Of a DNA stretch of 64,000 nucleotides, positions 62,450 to 64,000 are shown piece by piece. The position numbers and the translations under genes are program-made. The number at the start of each line of letters is the position of its first letter. Position 1 is the stretch's first letter. A model generated the notes under the pieces. That model was not told the DNA's origin. It saw only the letters and a list, made by a program, of their open reading frames with translations, and ran no database searches. This DNA is from an uncultured Bacteroidales bacterium (lineage in GTDB: Bacteria; Bacteroidota; Bacteroidia; Bacteroidales; UBA932). The stretch spans positions 16,360-80,359 of the forward strand of contig CALVDG010000010.1 in NCBI GenBank assembly GCA_944326255.1. Direction: 5' to 3'.

Positions 62450-63472
62450 ATGCAAACCGAACTTGAAAAATTGATTTCCCTTTATCGGGAATTGGAAATA
62501 GACAAGCAGATAGATTATGACAAGTTCTATTTGTATTCACTCATTACTCATTCCACGGCTATCGAGGGATCGACTATAACAGAGCTTGAAAATCAAATCA
62601 TGTTCGACCAGGGAATCAGCCTGAAAGGGAAAAGTATCACGGAGCAGAACATGAATCTTGATCTTAAAAACGCTTATGAGGCTGCCATAAAACTAGCTCA
62701 TGCACATACTGATATCACTATTGATTTATTGAAAAGTCTCTCTGCTCTTGTTATGAAAAATACCGGACAGGAGTATAAGACTGCATTGGGTGATTTCTCA
62801 TCTGCACAGGGAGACTTACGCCTGTTGAATGTTACGGCAGGAGTCGGTGGCAAATCGTATATGAATTACAGTAAAGTCCCGGTAAAACTCGCGGAATTTT
62901 GCAATTGGCTGAATCAAGAACGAAAAAATTATGCAAGCAAAAGTGTTGCACAATTATACGAGCTTAGTTTTGATACCCATTATCATTTGGTGACTATACA
63001 TCCGTGGGCTGATGGTAACGGCAGAATGGCACGTCTTGTAATGAACATGCTTCAATTTGAGTTTGGATTGATTCCGACCAAAATTCTTAAGGATGATAAG
63101 GAGGAATATATCAAAGCATTGGTGGAAACCCGGGAAAATGAAGATTTAAGTATATTCCGGAATTTTATGAATGCCACTATGGTGAAGAATCTTGCTTATG
63201 ACATTGAAACTTATCGTAAATCCATTGAAGATATTCCGGAGAGTGGGGAGAAACTGACAGAAAGCAGGAAGAAAAAGGTGAAAAGTAGGGAGAAAATTAT
63301 TGCTTTGCTATCTCAAGACAATTCACTAAGTGCAGCTGCCCTTGCCGAGCGGATAGGCATAACCCCTAAAGCTGTGGAAAAGCATATTGCCAAGATGAAG
63401 GCAGAAGGAATACTCAAGCGTGTCGGACCGGATAAAGGCGGACACTGGCAGGTCGTAGAAAAAACGGATTGA
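62450..63472 (+). CDS. Fic-family AMP-transferase with N-terminal inhibitory helix and winged-HTH tail
   Basis: 340 aa. Fic enzymes modify target hydroxyls, usually by AMP transfer. The inhibitory motif [ST]xxxE[GN] is STAIEG (35-40), a class II N-terminal arrangement, and the active site is HPWADGNGR (H184) followed by MAR. A linker of three heptads (SGEKLTE, SRKKKVK, SREKIIA; 265-285) leads to a winged HTH (about 286-340, SAAALAERIGITPKAVEKHIAKM). The HTH implies DNA binding, possibly at its own promoter, where the DNA encoding the linker is echoed. Single gene, followed by a terminator-like hairpin. Confidence 0.92.
   Translation: MQTELEKLISLYRELEIDKQIDYDKFYLYSLITHSTAIEGSTITELENQIMFDQGISLKGKSITEQNMNLDLKNAYEAAIKLAHAHTDITIDLLKSLSALVMKNTGQEYKTALGDFSSAQGDLRLLNVTAGVGGKSYMNYSKVPVKLAEFCNWLNQERKNYASKSVAQLYELSFDTHYHLVTIHPWADGNGRMARLVMNMLQFEFGLIPTKILKDDKEEYIKALVETRENEDLSIFRNFMNATMVKNLAYDIETYRKSIEDIPESGEKLTESRKKKVKSREKIIALLSQDNSLSAAALAERIGITPKAVEKHIAKMKAEGILKRVGPDKGGHWQVVEKTD
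63243..63296 (+). repeat. three 21-bp-spaced repeats inside fic
   Basis: Cores GTGGGGAGAAAC (63243-63254), GCAGGAAGAAAA (63264-63275) and GTAGGGAGAAAA (63285-63296), again exactly 21 bp apart, encoding the heptad linker between the Fic domain and the winged HTH. They match the cores upstream of the gene. Confidence 0.85.
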
Positions 63473-63549
63473 TTTTTCTGGAGGGAGCGCAGTTTACCGC
63501 CTGCCCATTTTATTGTATTACTAAAAAATATCCTTCTTTAGGTGCTGAG

Positions 63550-63610
63550 AACAGCATATAGAATCGGACGTGATTTTAAAATCCATCCATATGCTGTTTG
63601 ATTTTTTATT
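63550..63610 (+). terminator. probable terminator of fic
   Basis: AACAGCATAT (63550-63559) pairs perfectly with ATATGCTGTT (63589-63598), followed by a T-rich run (gattttttattt). The 29-nt spacer is long for an intrinsic terminator. Confidence 0.45.
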
Positions 63611-64000
63611 TTCTGACTTTTTCCGTCAGTCGCTTGTTTCCGCTGCCGTCGACATTCATTGTACAGACGTGAAAGGGAAAAGGTTTTCGGGCTGAATACG
63701 CTCTGAAAGAGGAAGATTCTGCCCGAAACGGCATAGCCGCCAGACCTTTTCACTTTCAAGAGAGTCTGTACTAACTTCTATGGACGGCAGAGGGAATGGG
63801 CGGCTGATTGCAAAAGTATAATTAAAGGACTTTATCTTCTTATTGTCAAACGAGAAAATAGAATCTACAATGATTTAATCATGAATATATAGCAAGTTCT
63901 ATTTAAAAATTATTATCTTTGTCCATTAGTGTCCAATAAAAATGGACGAGTTAAAAATTTAATCAAATAGTCCTTCAAAAAGAGGATAATCGAGTTCTTT
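63611..64000. other. region after fic without a convincing gene
   Basis: Apart from the features at 63914-63947 nothing coding is evident. A 73-codon minus-strand frame (63538-63759) has odd composition and overlaps the hairpin; I do not call it. The AT-rich end may lead into a gene that starts beyond the window. Confidence 0.4.
63914..63947 (+). promoter_or_regulatory. -7 box with overlapping inverted repeat
   Basis: TATCTTTG (63914-63921) followed directly by GTCCATT (63921-63927) and its complement AATGGAC (63941-63947), with a partial direct repeat GTCCAAT between. Reads into the end of the window, so the gene it serves is not visible. It could be an operator at the start site or the terminal repeat of an insertion sequence. 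Confidence 0.4.

Larger units (their letters stand above)
47785..64000. mobile_element. composite mobilizable island integrated behind the tRNA, right end not in window
   Basis: The island begins right after the tRNA 3' end and contains two tyrosine recombinase genes (one truncated), an AT-rich cargo block with a type III R-M system, a relaxase/MobC/DUF3408 mobilization block with a candidate oriT, two HTH proteins and a Fic protein. No second copy of the tRNA 3' end is seen up to 64000, so the right junction is probably outside. The abrupt AT-rich block and broken first recombinase point to more than one insertion event. Confidence 0.7.

Noticed and set aside
63538..63759. 73-codon minus-strand frame after fic
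   Set aside because: Overlaps the probable fic terminator, no promoter or conserved features; too weak to call.

Overview
The window is a chromosomal segment of a Bacteroidota bacterium, almost certainly order Bacteroidales. The evidence is the Bacteroidetes-type promoters (TTTG about 20 nt upstream of TAnnTTTG, repeatedly found in front of genes), the absence of Shine-Dalgarno sequences, fimbrillin (Mfa-like) lipoproteins, FISUMP and BACON-type domains, a class 3 fructose-1,6-bisphosphatase, and NBU/CTn-style integrases and mobilization genes. I cannot fix the genus from sequence reading alone.

Layout. 1-831: 3' part of an EamA-type transporter gene interrupted by an in-frame TAG. 897-6057: a lone PDDEXK (YhcG-like) nuclease, then rdgB-recO (overlapping ATGA), a GH3-type acyl-adenylase and a CobW-type metallochaperone GTPase. 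6058-15111: a five-gene minus-strand operon of fimbrillin-like lipoproteins, four carrying a C-terminal FISUMP domain, headed by a TPR-TM-HTH regulator. 15189-19921: M6 metalloprotease, small lipoprotein, S41 protease. 19925-33118: core genes (MATE exporter, rsgA, polyprenyl synthase, U32 protein, dnaE, class 3 FBPase, AspT-like transporter, ychF). 33250-44141: a lipoprotein-rich surface region with three related lipoproteins, an Omp28/thioredoxin-like lipoprotein, a TPR-TM-AraC regulator, ctlX-rocD (citrulline to ornithine to glutamate semialdehyde) and a BIG2 lipoprotein. 44296-47784: rpsL-rpsG-fusA-rpsJ and a CAT-anticodon tRNA.

47785-64000 is accessory DNA inserted just behind that tRNA. 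It starts with a tyrosine recombinase gene that breaks off just after its conserved Arg-His and lacks the Tyr nucleophile. A strikingly AT-rich block follows (about 49031-57130): a three-gene operon (two-TM coiled-coil protein, ImmA/IrrE metallopeptidase, beta-family protein), a convergent sce7726-type protein, and a complete type III restriction-modification pair (res, mod). Next come an intact tyrosine recombinase, a mobilization block (TM accessory protein, relaxase, MobC, candidate oriT, DUF3408 protein), two HTH proteins and a Fic-family AMP-transferase with a winged-HTH tail. The element runs to, and probably past, the end of the window.

The most interesting signals are not genes. First, a perfect 15-bp inverted repeat (56928-56942 / 57107-57121) encloses 164 bp with a promoter-like box pointing at the type III mod-res operon, 32 bp from an intact tyrosine recombinase gene: a candidate invertible on/off promoter for a restriction-modification system. 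Second, a 21-bp-period repeat occurs three times directly upstream of the fic -7 box and three times inside the fic gene, where it encodes a heptad linker. Third, a 13-bp motif GAATCnGTATCAC occurs three times just upstream of those repeats. Fourth, near-identical hairpins abut the -33 boxes of two paralogous lipoprotein genes that flank an AraC-type membrane regulator.
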